Positions 33,386 through 44,153 of a stretch of DNA of 64,000 nt are shown here, in pieces. The stretch lies in contig CANTFL010001411.1 of assembly GCA_947650285.1 (NCBI GenBank), forward strand, positions 168,834-232,833, written 5' to 3'. This DNA comes from Hyaloperonospora brassicae (Eukaryota; Oomycota; Peronosporomycetes; Peronosporales; Peronosporaceae). The notes under the pieces were generated by a model. That model made no database searches, was not told where the DNA came from, and saw nothing but the letters and a program-made list of their open reading frames with translations. The translations under genes and the position numbers were made by a program. Every line of letters starts with the position of its first letter. Within the stretch, counting starts at the first letter, position 1.

Positions 33386-34020
33386 TTGACGAAGTTTGGT
33401 CCAGACACACAGTCTCTGTGCGTCTCTGCACTTGATCATGAGATATCCCTCATTACGTTGATATTGGAAGTGACGAAGGACTTGTCACTTCGCGCCCTAG
33501 TTGACTGTGAGGCGTCGAACAATTTTATTCGTCGCAATTCACTAGAGGCTGGAAGTTTTCAACTTCGTGGAGCTAGAGATCCTTCCAACGAGTATGACGA
33601 TGCGCCTTGCGACAGGCGCATCGATCACTGTGACGAAACGTGTGGTTGATATCCACTATACGTTATAAGGCGAACAGTACGATGATGACTTCATCGTGCT
33701 GGATCTGCATGAAAAGTTCGATGTAATGATGAGAATACCTTGGCTCAGGAGATACGAGCCAAGACTGAGCTGGCAGTATCGATCAGTAACAACGACTGTC
33801 ACTCGTGCATCAGATGACCATCTGAAGAACGTCTTGGAACCCCCACATATACGTGAGCGCACTTCGAGTGAGTGCGATGGTCTCACTTGCGGTACGGTCG
33901 TTAGTACGACTGTACAAAAACACAATGTAGATGATCACTACATTGTAAAGAAATCTTCTCAGCATCCTGTGGATGTAGTTTCCCAGGAATTAATCAAGAC
34001 ATTAAATTTATAGGTCCATG
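33386..34020 (+). pseudogene. gypsy-2 aspartic protease
   Basis: LRALVDCEASNNFIRRNSL holds the active site, usual form LVD(S/C)GAS-x-x-FI. The Asp is kept (codon 33503) but Gly is Glu, which should inactivate it. Downstream, IVLDLHEKFDVMMRIPWLRR (about 33697-33750) matches the I-L-G-x-PWL segment of gypsy proteases with LG changed. The two parts are in different frames. Confidence 0.75.
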
Positions 34021-34243
34021 AAGGATTATGAGTAGGCGCTTACACGCTTGATCTGATAGTGCCTCCGAATTTAACTTCGGAGTTAACTCCATTGCCAACA
34101 CTAGAATCGAAACGGTTCTTGCGTGATCTGCGTAGTGACAAAGTCAAGCAGATCTGTGTACTCGTTGCGGAGGACGAGTGAGTTTCCTATATTCGATCAG
34201 CAACGGTTTTTACTGAGACCGAACGGGTCTCAGGAGTTTATCG

Positions 34244-35144
34244 ATGTACGAAGTTGTACTCGATGAGAAGACTCGGATTGAGAGATATGAATCTCAATCC
34301 TGGAAGTCGCTTCGGGCAAATCCTTTGTCTAACCATTTGATCGAATTCAAGGATGTGTTCCCTGAATCCGTACCTTGCAAGTTGCCTAAGGACAAAGGCA
34401 CTCGACACGAGATCGAGCTCAAACCTAGCTCGAAGTAATGCGTCATAAATCAGTTGCCACTGCTTCGCGAACAAGTACTAGCGATCGACAAGTTTGTGCC
34501 AATCGCTTTGCAGCGAGCCATGTGCAGGAATCAACTTCCCCCACAGCTCTCCGACATTCTGTGTGTGAAAGGCCACAGGAGTATGGCGGAAAGTGCACGC
34601 ATTCAACAGGTTAAATGCCGCAACGTTAACGGCTTAGACGCCGATACCGAGGAAGGACGTAATCATAGATGGTATGTCAAAGAGTACCATCTTCTCGTCC
34701 ATGGATCTGATGGACGAATTCTATTAGATCCTCATGCGTGAACGGGACTTACCGTACACAGTCGAAAGCACCCCCAGCGGTATCCTGTGGGAGTGGATAG
34801 TGAGGCCACAGGGGATGAAAAATGCACCTGCAACGTTCAACACATGTGTTACAAATCTGTTGAGACCGGTGCGAGACTTCACACCGAGTTACTTCGACGA
34901 TGTGTTCGTCCATAGCCGGGCTATGGACGGAAAGACAAACTTTGAGGTACATAGACATCATGTTCGTCAGGTTCTTCAACTTATGCGCAAGCATAAGTTG
35001 TACGCAAACCTCAAGAAGTGTATATTCGCGGCTAGGGAGATACCACTTCTTGGGCGCATCGTGGGTAAACAAGGTGTACGCCCTGATCCCAAAAGGTCAA
35101 GGCGATCACCGACTGGCCAGTGCCAGTCGATGTCAAGGAACTAA
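34244..35144 (+). pseudogene. gypsy-2 reverse transcriptase
   Basis: FKDVFPESVPCKLPKDKGTR and HEIELKP form the usual opening of gypsy RT. A frame from 34734 reads LWEWIVRPQGMKNAPATFN, matching the F-x-(V/R)-x-P-x-G-x-x-NAP-x-TF box. Catalytic YFDDVFVHS has YFDD at 34890-34901, with VRQVLQLMRKHKLYANLKKC and LLGRIVGKQGVRPDP after it. The fingers between about 34440 and 34730 are badly scrambled. A frameshift near 35090 leads to the connection domain. Confidence 0.85.
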
Positions 35145-35640
35145 GGAAGTTCCTTGGGCTAGCGGCGAACTTACACAAGTACTCGCGCAACTACGCCAAG
35201 ATGACTGTTCATCATTCTTGGTTGCTCAAGAAAAATGTCAAGTGGTCATGGAACATTGACTGTCAGCAGTTCTTTGAAAGCATCAAGAAAATCTTGATGC
35301 AATCGCCCTTCTTGGCGATTGCAGATCAGGAAAAACCTTTCATGTGGTCTGTGATGCCAGTAATTTTATATCGGCTGTGCGTTGATGCATTTTGGCGCAG
35401 ACGGCGAAGAGAGCGTCGTCTGCTATCAATCGCGTCAGCTGCAATCAGCTAAACGCAATTACCCAGTCCATGACAAGGAACTCCTTGCCATGAAGTACGA
35501 ACCTGCTAAGTTTCGCGTCTATCTATTGGGAGATAGACCGTTCATCGTATATATGGACCATGCGTCACTACGCACGGCCGTAAACAGTTCACACCTCTCG
35601 CAACAAATGGCGAGGTGGCTGTCTTCCGTCGCGTAGTACA
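35120..35640 (+). pseudogene. gypsy-2 RT connection and RNase H
   Basis: ELRKFLGLAANLHKYSRNYA is the conserved connection segment. RNase H follows: a first Asp region near 35330-35370 is garbled, then VCYQSRQLQSAKRNYPVHDK and ELLAMKYEPAKFRVYLLGDR. Next comes VYMDHASLRTAV, with the Asp of the (T/M)DH motif. The frame closes at TAG 35634-35636. A frameshift near 35380 separates the halves. Confidence 0.82.
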
Positions 35641-35875
35641 ACTTCTCCGTGGAATTCAAACCAGGCTGACTCGTCGGTGATGCGCTATCACGTCGGCCCG
35701 ATTTTGAGCCGACAACAAACGCCAACAGTGAGGCCTTGCCCACTGTTGCGGCACTGTCAGTCAGTGTGCCGTCATCGTCTTTACTCGATGACGTGCGGAA
35801 GGCATACGCGGGAATTATGATTCTCCATCTTTTGATGGGTCCCTTGCAAACCCATTTCGAAAATCCTAGTCGGAT

Positions 35876-36810
35876 TTGCCGGCTTTATACCGTTCCTCGT
35901 TGGATCGGTATGTCATTCACAATAGCCTTCTGTACTACACAGCAGTTGCCGACGATACACGTCGTGTCGAAGATCCCAATCATGATTTTTTGCGTGTACG
36001 CATCATGTTCGAATGTCACGATGCGCCATCAGGTGGGAATCGTGGTAGGGAAAAGACCTACCTTACGGCAAGTCGTAACTTTGACTGGCCCCGCCAGAAT
36101 CGATTGGTACGCAAGTACATTCGTTCTAGCGAAGTCTGTCAACGATTGAAGCCTAGACGTTTATCTCGTGCGTCACTAAAACCTCTACCGGTCCCGGCAG
36201 AGTGTTAGGAGTCCTTATTTATGGACTTTGTTTTCGGGTTCCTCAAAGCCTCTCACAAGAATAATGGTATTCTTGTGTTTGTGGATCGTTTCTTCAAGAT
36301 GATGCATCTAGCTGCAGTCTCTGAATCGATCAATACACACGGCTGTGCGCGTGTCTTCATCGACAAAGTGTTTTGACTTCACGGTTTACCCCGTGAAATC
36401 GCGTCCGACCGTGACCCTCGGTTCACGGCGGAGTTTTGGCAATCCGTGTTCGTTTCACTCGGAACACGACTAAAGATCTCCACATCTGACCATCCCGAAA
36501 CAGATGGTCAGACGGAAAGTGCAAACCGTGTTCTCGAAGAAATGCTTCGAAAATACGTCCTCTCCTTTTCGAGTTGGAGTGAGTTCTTGCCGATGGTCGA
36601 ATTTGCCATCAACAATTCCGTGCATGTGTCACCAACGCATACACCGTTCTACGTGAATGGTTTACGCTACCCACGTATTCCCGGCCTTATACAGAGTGAC
36701 TCTGGGTTTAAGAGGAGGGACTCGCTCGAGCAAAAATCGTTTATGCTTTTGCTCATCACGTGTCATCGCACATGCCGATACGTCCGATGTCGACGTCGAT
36801 AATGTCGACA
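35876..36810 (+). pseudogene. gypsy-2 integrase
   Basis: The zinc region reads ECHDAPSGGNRGREKTY and IRSSEVCQRLKP. In the HHCC consensus the second His is here Asn and the first Cys is Ser, so two of four zinc ligands are lost. The core has MDFVFGFLKA (D at 36224), IASDRDPRFTAEFW (D at 36407) and DGQTESANRVLEEML (E at 36515), spaced D-60-D-35-E. A TGA near 36373 interrupts where Trp is plausible. The C-terminal core FAINNSVHVSPTHTPF is intact. Confidence 0.88.
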
Positions 36811-37369
36811 TCGAAGAAGTTGATCTTAGCAGTAGCAATAACGCTGCTGATATTTCAGACTATGATGACGATGCTGGGATGTTCATCACCGTCAACAATT
36901 ATTCCAGAGAGGAAGAGGACAACCTCGCTGAAGAAGAACACGATATCTTAGTAGTGCGTACGAAGCGCACTGAAAGCCAAAACAACGAGTCAGCAGAGAA
37001 CTTCCTGCTACTCGAGGGGCAGTAGTCTGTTTCGTTCAGGACTCCATCGCAAATTCGGTGGACCTCCAGAAACGGAACGCAGACAAGAATAGAGGAGCAA
37101 ATGTTCTTTCATTTAAAGTTAACGACCTAGTACTACTGTCTACGGTAAATTTACTTGGACACGTAGTCACTAATGTCGGCAGTAGTAAACTACTGCCGAA
37201 ATACAATGGGCCATTTCGTGTGTTGCACCGCGAGGACAATGCATACATGATTAAGTTGCCTCACAGGATGCGCACGCATCCTACGTTCTATGTTGGTCGT
37301 CTCCGCCCGTACTTTAAAACACTCAAGTTGGTCCTTCAGCGACGCGGTCTCGCGACGAGCCGTCTCTAG
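36811..37369 (+). pseudogene. gypsy-2 integrase C-terminal GPY/F-like module
   Basis: After an acidic insert (about 36790-37020), SFKVNDLVLLSTVNL and KLLPKYNGPFRVLHREDNAY lead to HPTFYVGRLRPYF. This is the GPY/F module found at the end of many gypsy integrases, with GPF in place of GPY. It helps place the element in the host genome. No chromodomain is visible. Confidence 0.75.
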
Positions 37370-38809
37370 CTCGTCGCGCAAACGAAACTTTTTGCTTTCG
37401 TTTTCGAGTCAAAAGAACGCGAAATTCGATCGGTCTTTCTCCCGATCGGTATGGAGACGTCGTACGGTCGCCGGCAAGTCGTGCCGACGATCGTATTCGT
37501 GATCGACGTCAACCCTCAACTCGGTCAGGTTACGCTCATGGTTACTTTAAGTCTCCTGCAGGCCCGGCGGTTGAGCCGGCTCTTGGCTTTCCACCGCCAC
37601 CGCAACCACTGGTGGATTCACACGGTGGTTGACAATTTCACGTGGAGCGTTTCTTAACCTAACGCGTGAAGAACGGGGAGCGGAAAAGTTAACTTGACCT
37701 CTGGCGTAAGTATCCACCATCGTATGACAGCTAGGAACCTCGATCCCAGCTGATGGCTGACGTTGAAGGTCTCGTCCACCAGTATGAAGAGACTCATCCG
37801 ATAGGTCCGAGGGCCCATCAGTAAATACGCGCTTTTGGCGCTTGTACGGATTACAAGTTTGCAATCGCATCCCGTATCTCAGCCGAGATGTATGCCCTTC
37901 CCCAGAGCGAACTTAGAGAATACACGTCTCTATGTGCACATTGCGAGTTGTCAGCACAACTCGCATAAGGATCCCCCCAAGTGAGGCAAGGAATGTCTGC
38001 CTCACTCGACAAACGATGCAGCTGGTACCTTGCTCCGGTTGGCGTTCTATATTCAAACTTGATGCGTACCGCTTCAAGTTTTTGAAGCCATACTTCCCGT
38101 CCAAAATTCTTGACATTTTGGACGAAAGCGTTCCACGCCGCCAAAAGCGAGGCCTGGTCACGCTTTTGGTTGTCATCGTACCATCAATGCTTAAGGAAAG
38201 CATCAGGATAAAAGTCTTCTTCAGCGTGAAAGTTTTTCGCGCTGGAACTCCAGCCGTGAAGCTCACTCGCATCTAATAAAGGTATTCGATTGTGTTGAAT
38301 TGTCTCGTGAGACAAGCTTTTGATGAGCTGTTTAGGTAAACGCCACGGCTTCATCTCATCACGCTTCGAATGGTACCTTTGCTGGTACCACTGTTATCAG
38401 TATGACGACGGCTCGCACCATCGTCAAATCGCTCGTGCGAAGGTGCACGAGTTGATCGTGGTGATAAGAAATCATACTCATCACCGTATTCATCATCACT
38501 ACCGAACAGACTGTGACGCATGTTGCGAGTCCGTACGTAATCCACGTCTCTTGATGTACGAGGCACCGCAGGTAACCACGATGCCTCTATGGCTTTTCCG
38601 ATTAGACACATCTGACTCGCCAGAGTAGCTGATCCTAACTCGAGGTCACTGGGTGCATGTGGTGCGATACCACATGCGCCAGCAGCAACAATTGCTGCAG
38701 GATGAGAACGAGTAGCAGACGGCGAGTCGTCTGCCGCAGAGGCGAACGCAGCAACAGGCTGTGTCGTCTTTGGGTCACCCCGCATAGACATGTTAACTAT
38801 GCGAGGCAA
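37290..38809 (-). pseudogene. Antisense reading frame in the 3' part of gypsy-2
   Basis: On the minus strand a nearly continuous frame of roughly 500 codons runs from ATG 38809 to about 37290. A Ser/Asp-rich N-terminal part (ends 38351) is followed, one base out of frame, by WRLPKQLIKSLSHETIQHN and SELHGWSSSAKNFHAEEDF. A stop follows near 38188. Next come LAAWNAFVQNVKNFGREVW, FEYRTPTGARYQLHRLSSEA and YISAEIRDAIANL. Another shift leads to NPYKRQKRVFTDGPSDLSDE and a charged C terminus (LRDELETARRETASLKDQLE) that looks like a coiled coil. Four or five lesions break it. I do not recognise the family. It lies opposite to gag-pol, between integrase and the 3' LTR. Confidence 0.6.
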
Positions 38810-38907
38810 AGTCAGAATTCATGAATCTGACCAACAAGTACTCTTCGTCCCGTTGGAATCCAACGGGTGACCACAAAAGTTCAGATATTCACACGATGAC
38901 TATCAGT

Positions 38908-38921
38908 TAAAAAAGGGGTGA
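38908..38921 (+). other. gypsy-2 polypurine tract
   Basis: TTAAAAAAGGGGTGA abuts the right LTR: six A, then four G, the expected plus-strand primer. Confidence 0.75.
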
Positions 38922-39363
38922 TGTAACGGGGTAGCCCGTTCCATTCAAATTGTTTTATGAAGAAATTGACAATAGATAATATTACATTGAATATTCTTTC
39001 AACAATATGACAGAGCATGATGATATTGTCGGAGATGACCGAAGGGTCTACTCATTGGTTGATATCGCGATGATGTCAGCCCACCAATCGGTGCTAGACG
39101 CGCGCAATGGGTGGTGAGTAGACGTCATCATACATTTAGTTACATTAGTATAATAAAGTCAGGACAAAGAGAGATACAAGAGTTATAGGACTTAATTATA
39201 TTCATAACAGTTTTACTTTTCCTACGACTAGAGTCTTTCACCTTAGTCGTCCTATCTTCATCTGTGTAGTTCTACACCTAGCTGGGCACTGACTATCACT
39301 ACAGTCAGTGATAGTAATCTACGTACCGATTGACCAGTACGTAGTCGTCGGTGCTCCGTCACA
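38922..39363 (+). repeat. gypsy-2 right LTR
   Basis: 442 bp, direct repeat of 31730-32171 with about seven substitutions. It is followed by ATGGA, a near copy of the left flank ATTGA. Confidence 0.95.
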
Positions 39364-39943
39364 ATGGATCACGTGGAAAAACATTTGAAGACTTCGTGCG
39401 TCCTTTCCGACCAATGCTCAGACGATATATCGGCTAAAGGGTAACACTTTACCTCTCCGGAATTGGGCGAAGCAAGATCTGTCGTGCCCCGTACCCAAGT
39501 GTGTGGATGCTGGTCTAGCTCTGGCAAGACATATCTTTTGGACATGCCCTAGCGCGCGTCGACACTGAAAATACCTCCTGGATCGGTGGCGATGGCTAGG
39601 TACGTTCCCCGAGGATGACTTGCATGTCTGGGTATTTGGACTGGAAGTCCCGGGGATTCCACCCAACGCATGGGTTGTTGTCAAGCAATCTATGAACATA
39701 GGGGCAGATTTATTGAAAGTTCAGGCTGCAGTCTTCCCAGCAGCTCTAGAGCTGTGGCGTTTTGTCGTATCAACGACACTTCATGCCATCTGGGTCGAGC
39801 GCCTCCGCCGCATGGAAGGCCCGTCTCTATCACAGGATGTTCACACAGCTAGAGCCAAGACTATCTTTCGCCGGTCGGTTCAATGGTTTCGTAGATTAAC
39901 CTACCAGCCCGACATGGGGTAGGACGGGCAACTGTTTGCGCAG
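39364..39943 (+). pseudogene. LINE zinc-knuckle region
   Basis: After gypsy-2 the LINE frame resumes with TFEDFVRPFRPMLRRYIG, then RLKGNTLPLRNWAKQDLSC. CPVPKC followed by ARHIFWTCPSARRH forms the C-x3-C-x7-8-H-x4-C knuckle found after the RT in several LINE groups. A stop near 39567 is followed by an open frame (39620-39922) with VFPAALELWRFVVSTTLHAI, the usual helical linker to RNase H. Confidence 0.75.
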
Positions 39944-40456
39944 GTGCGGTCGGTTTTGGATGATACCCTCCTCTTCTACGACGAATCTCCTTTGCTACAC
40001 GTACGCCCTATCGAACAGTGCCCAGGAGTGCTCTACCTCCTCTTTTTCGATGGAAGATACCACGGAAATCCAGGTCCAGGCGAAGCTGGATCTGTTCTTG
40101 TCCGAATTCACGTTCCGACGCACGCCGCATGCGTTTTGTGGGTAGCAAGCGTGGCCTTTACCTCTCCCGATACTACTAACAATATCGCTGAATACTGGGG
40201 TCTCGTCGACGGTCTCCGGCGAGTAAAGGCCAGCGACTACTTACCCCTGCATGCTATAGGGGTCAGTGCCCTTGTGCTTGCGCAACTCCAAACACGACAT
40301 CCTCCACGCAAGCAACACTTGGTGCAGTTATTCACCAAAAGAAGCGCCATCGGTAACGATATCCATGTCTCCAGCTGGGGACATCATTATCGCACCTACA
40401 ACAAAATGGCGGATCGACTGGCGAATATCGCAATGGACACAGGAGCTTCGGTCTGA
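39944..40456 (+). pseudogene. LINE type I RNase H
   Basis: A 170-codon frame with LFFDGRYHGNPGPGEAGSV (first catalytic Asp at 40049-40051) and TTNNIAEYWGLVDGLRRV (catalytic Glu). In HAIGVSALVLAQLQ, the motif usually reads G-D-S, so the third acidic residue is Val. The tail is VSSWGHHYRTYNKMADRLAN, with the last Asp. It is nearly full length for a LINE RNase H. The enzyme would remove the RNA strand; loss of one catalytic Asp should abolish that. Confidence 0.85.
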
Positions 40457-40752
40457 GCGCACGCTTCTTCTAACCCCGTTCTAGTTCAGGAGGCCACGAC
40501 CTTCCTTGATTCTGATGTCAATCATTGGTTGGAGACCTCTCAGGCCGAACAATACGTCATACAGGGCCCCGTACTGACACCGAGAAACCTGATCATCTCG
40601 CGACAGGAGTCTGCGCGCAGGCGTTCTGATGTTCGAGAACTAGTGCTACCTAGTATATAAAGTAGCAGTCACCCCTGAAACCTTGTTGCCGGGTGACGGG
40701 ATATAGTAGGTCGTAAGCGTACCTAAATAAACCTCACTTTCTCACTCACTCA
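40457..40752 (+). other. LINE 3' UTR with two adjacent hairpins and a CACT tail
   Basis: TGCTAC (40644-40649) pairs with GTAGCA (40662-40667). The next base starts GTCACCC (40668-40674), which pairs with GGGTGAC (40691-40697). The region ends in CTCACTCACTCACTC (about 40740-40755), a short tandem tail in place of poly(A). Structured 3' UTRs and simple-repeat tails are common in LINEs. Confidence 0.65.
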
Positions 40753-40868
40753 CTCTGTTGGTACTTGGTCGGTCACACCACGCTTCGTCTACCAGCAGTA
40801 GAAGCCGCAGTGGCAGTAGAAGTAGCAGTAGTACCAGAGGTAGAAGCAGTATCAGTAGCAGAGGCAAT

Positions 40869-40928
40869 AGTAGCAGAGGTGTTGCGATAGTAGCAGAGGT
40901 GTCGCAATAGTAGCAGAGGTGTCGCAAT
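40869..40928 (+). repeat. 20-bp minisatellite, 3 copies (A3)
   Basis: Three units; the first is the variant ending GTTGCGAT that also starts the run in A4-A7. Confidence 0.95.
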
Positions 40929-41057
40929 AGTAGCAATTGTAGCAGTGGCAGTTGTAGCACTAGCACTAGCAGCAACAGTAGTAGATGGAGACGTTGTAGA
41001 CGTAGCTACAATACTCAGTGTCGGTCAACCTGGGTCCGATGCACAGGTACTCACTCG

Positions 41058-41444
41058 TTCGAGCCACCGCAGATGCGCTTCCGGACCAAAACCTGACTCC
41101 CAAACACGTCGTCCCGGACGGGTGCGATCTGTATTCATATTCTCAAGGACGCGTGGTCACCAGCACTGACGATCAAGACAGCACTGTTACCGATCCAAGC
41201 GCTCCTTTCAGCAGCTGAACCTACGGATCTGCAAGACGATGAGGTGGCCACGATGTACCTCGATGACCAAACGCAGTGTCTCAACACTGCACGCATATTG
41301 ACCGGCGACGACGCCATACAGAAAGTCACGGGCGACGATGCAGCGTTATTACGACTCATCGATACGGGCTTTCCATGGGTTCGGATGCGTAGTTTGTGTG
41401 GAGAAACGTGGCTCAGAGGAAGGGTCACGAAAAAGGACAGGTGA
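41058..41444 (+). pseudogene. UBE2K/Ubc1-like E2 fragment (A3)
   Basis: Third copy of the 129-codon frame, with the same stop before LPN and intact TGAIC Cys. Small differences from A1 include Ile to Thr and Ser to Asn changes. It is the last copy in the window that keeps the catalytic core. Confidence 0.88.
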
Positions 41445-42844
41445 GGCGCATACCCTCTTCATGTACGATACCACTATCGTTTTCGAGGCGCATACCGTCT
41501 TTATGCGCGATACCGATATCGAACTACTCGCGAGTTATCGGACACGGCAGAAGGTGTCACGCCTACCCATTCCAAGAGAAAGAGAGAGAGAGAGACATTT
41601 GATTGCAAAGTGATGAGTTGTAGTGATGTTAGCATGTTACGGTTGGCTAGACTATTCCGTTGCAAGGCGTACTCTGGTTTGACGCAGTCCTTGCCGAACA
41701 GACTGATGCGTTGAAGCCAGGTCCCGGGACGATTGATCAGCTTTGCGATGAACTCGAGACCAGACTTGTCCTCTCCCGGGCCGTTCGGATCGCGCTCCCC
41801 GTCATCTCTTCGATCTTCTTTCCCCTAATTGTGTATTGGACTGGGAGCAGAGTTATAAGGATCACCTTTCATGGACGGCGTCGCGTCGACGTTCTTGGCC
41901 GTGGAGACCGCAGAGCCACTCGCGTGCAGAAAAGCAACAGCAATGGTCACGTAAAGACCGGTGAGATGCATGTCCGCTGTAGTTAGATCGATGATGGGTT
42001 TGCGATGCAGTAGAGATCCACGAGGTGCGTGGTGAATTGTGGAATGAGGTCGTGGTCTGGAACGGAAAATGAAAGAACGTGGACTGCGTCAGAGAGCGGG
42101 TCGTAAGTCACGTTTACTACCCTTGCCTTCTCTTCGTCGTCTTCTTGCGAATATATATGCTTCTCTGTTGATGCACTATCGAAGATCCCATCTCATATGT
42201 ATCTCCCACACACGTTCTGGATATCGTGTGCGACATGGCACGGACCCTTCCACTTGTCCAGTGTCCCACGCAGGAAAGGCCAACATCGCATAATCTGACT
42301 CCGCATTGCTGAAAATTTGGCCTTGAATCTCCTCGAGATTGGCTCCGCACTCTCAAAGGGACGAGAGACCGTATCTGCTGTGCTACGGCCAACAACACAC
42401 TGATACTTTCGCCGACATCTTCCATGGAGCTACTATCGTTTCGATCCGCGTATCGCAGCACATTGTCTTCATACAACATCAACGACATCCTTTTTTGGCA
42501 CCCGCGAAAAGCATACCGGTACGCTACAAATGTCGCACCACGTTCGCTGCTGTTGGAAGAAGTGCCTCTCAAAAGAGAAGGGTTGTAGCGTTGTCTGCTA
42601 CAAAGTCGGGCGCTGAGCCCATCTCGTGCACATTCCGCGCGGTCTGGCTTCGTGGACAGTCCTTATAGCAGTGCATTCCCACTCGGTCTGTCATCGTGGA
42701 AAGTCCCATAGTAGTGCTTTTCCGCGCGGTCAGGCTTCGTGGACAGTCTTTAGCAGTGCATTACCACGCGGTCAGGCTTCGTGGACAGATCGATAGTGCG
42801 TGCATTACCACGCGGTTAGGCTTCGTGGACAGTGCTATCATTGC

Positions 42845-42882
<38 letters not shown>

Positions 42883-44153
42883 GTGTTTGTGTTTGTGTTG
42901 TTGTTGTTGGTAGTGGTTGGTAGTGGTCGTGTTGTTCGTAGTTACGTCCCTCGATAGCAACTCCTCATCGAGGCAACTAAACGTGTCCTTTTGTCGGTGC
43001 AGACGAACCCATGCCTTTTGTGTCCTCTGTTTCGAAAGACGCGTGTACGGTGATACAGAGACCATCAAACTGAGGCAAAGGACTCAGTTGGCGTCGGGTT
43101 CGATTGACATGTAGCATGAGAATCGACGGTCAGCCCTATGGACAAGAATTCCACAAGGATCCGCCACCAGCTATGTCATGGTCGGACAGCGGGTACTCTT
43201 TCGTGGCATGACGTCTGCAACGAAGCTGTCGTGCTACGTAAAAACTCCTTTACCCAGCTTGCGAACTACGTGCACCATCTTTGCAAAATGGCTCGACAGC
43301 TGTCGATCCGCATGGGCTCATCACGACAAGACTAGCATCCCACTCCACTCCGCATCACCTGGTTGGTGCTAGCTGTAAGGTTTAGTGAGCTGGACATCCT
43401 GGAGGCAAAAAACGAAAAGTGCGTCACATACTTAAAAAAAGTAGGCCAAATGGTACAAAATGATACAAGAAATAAAACAAATGCACCACGCAGACGCGCC
43501 ACCCAATCCACCACACGCTCAGGGATAAAACAAATGCACGAATGATGCGGACGATACAGCCGAATGTACACATTTCTGGGATCATTCGTAAGAACCAATG
43601 CGTAGCTCAATGATTGTCTCCCTTCCCTACGAGTAATCGTTTCATTCTTTCCGTCGACGGTCATTTCCGAGAGAAGAATGGGGCGTTGACGTTTCAAGCG
43701 TAGTCCTATACTGGTAGCATTGTTCATCGTTGTTGGACTGTGTGGGCAAGTTGCTTCCGTTCAGTTGTTCGTGGTGTCGATCAGTTTTCTTCCATCACGT
43801 TGCTTCCGTAACGTTGCTCATATGACGTTGTTTCTATCACGTTGCTTCTATCAGCTACTTGTATCGCGCTGCCTCTATCTCGTTTATTGAGATCGAACGA
43901 TTTGACGGGATAGCTGTGCATGGCTGTCGCCTTGGCGGTCTTGTTGACGATTGGCGCGATGAGACAGCGCAGTGTCAAAATGGCGCTTGCAACATGCTGT
44001 AAACGATGAGCAATGTACGACCGAAGGCTGCATTAGACGACGGACGCAACAAAGCAACGAGAAGAGACAAGGTACTGGAGAGTTGACAAGGAGCTATAGG
44101 TTGTATGGCTGTGACCCCAAAGGCGTTCATGCAGAAGCTTGCGAACAGATGAA

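Larger units (their letters stand above)
31730..39363 (+). mobile_element. Ty3/gypsy retrotransposon (gypsy-2) nested in the LINE
   Basis: 7634 bp with two 442-bp LTRs differing at seven sites by eye (about 1.6%). The left LTR begins TGTAACGGGG and ends CCCCGTTACA, a perfect 10-bp inverted pair; the right one ends TCCGTCACA. Flanks ATTGA and ATGGA are an imperfect 5-bp target duplication. Internal order gag, protease, RT, RNase H, integrase, GPY/F-like tail identifies Ty3/gypsy. Every gene is broken. A long antisense frame lies between the tail and the 3' LTR. The LINE reading frame picks up on the other side. Confidence 0.95.
24070..40752 (+). mobile_element. Decayed LINE with AP-type endonuclease, RT and RNase H; split by gypsy-2
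   Basis: In plus-strand order: an unassigned GC-rich 5' part, an ORF1-like region, an AP-type (EEP) endonuclease, a non-LTR RT with a YADD box, a zinc knuckle, a type I RNase H, and a 3' UTR with two hairpins ending in a CACT repeat. The two halves, 24070-31729 and 39364-40752, total about 9.05 kb once gypsy-2 is removed. Many frameshifts and stops break all domains. The 5' boundary is set only by the end of array similarity, so some of 24070-25800 may belong to other DNA. The RNase H after a Cys/His knuckle places it among I- or R1-like LINE groups in a broad sense. Confidence 0.85.
40753..44153 (+). repeat. Array module A3 (5' end missing)
   Basis: Array similarity resumes at CTCTGTTGG, A2 position about 20112, so the first ~250 bp of A are missing. 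It has three minisatellite units, a full E2 fragment (41058-41444), the uninterrupted copia-2 target site, 43-44-bp repeats and a long GTCGTT run. It reads GGGTCACGAAAA after the E2 segment, where A1 and A2 read GGGCACG; this links it to A4-A7. Confidence 0.92.

Noticed and set aside
42838..42923. Poly-Val and Gln/Arg-rich peptides near the GTCGTT tract
   Set aside because: Products of hexamer simple repeats, open on both strands; no gene.
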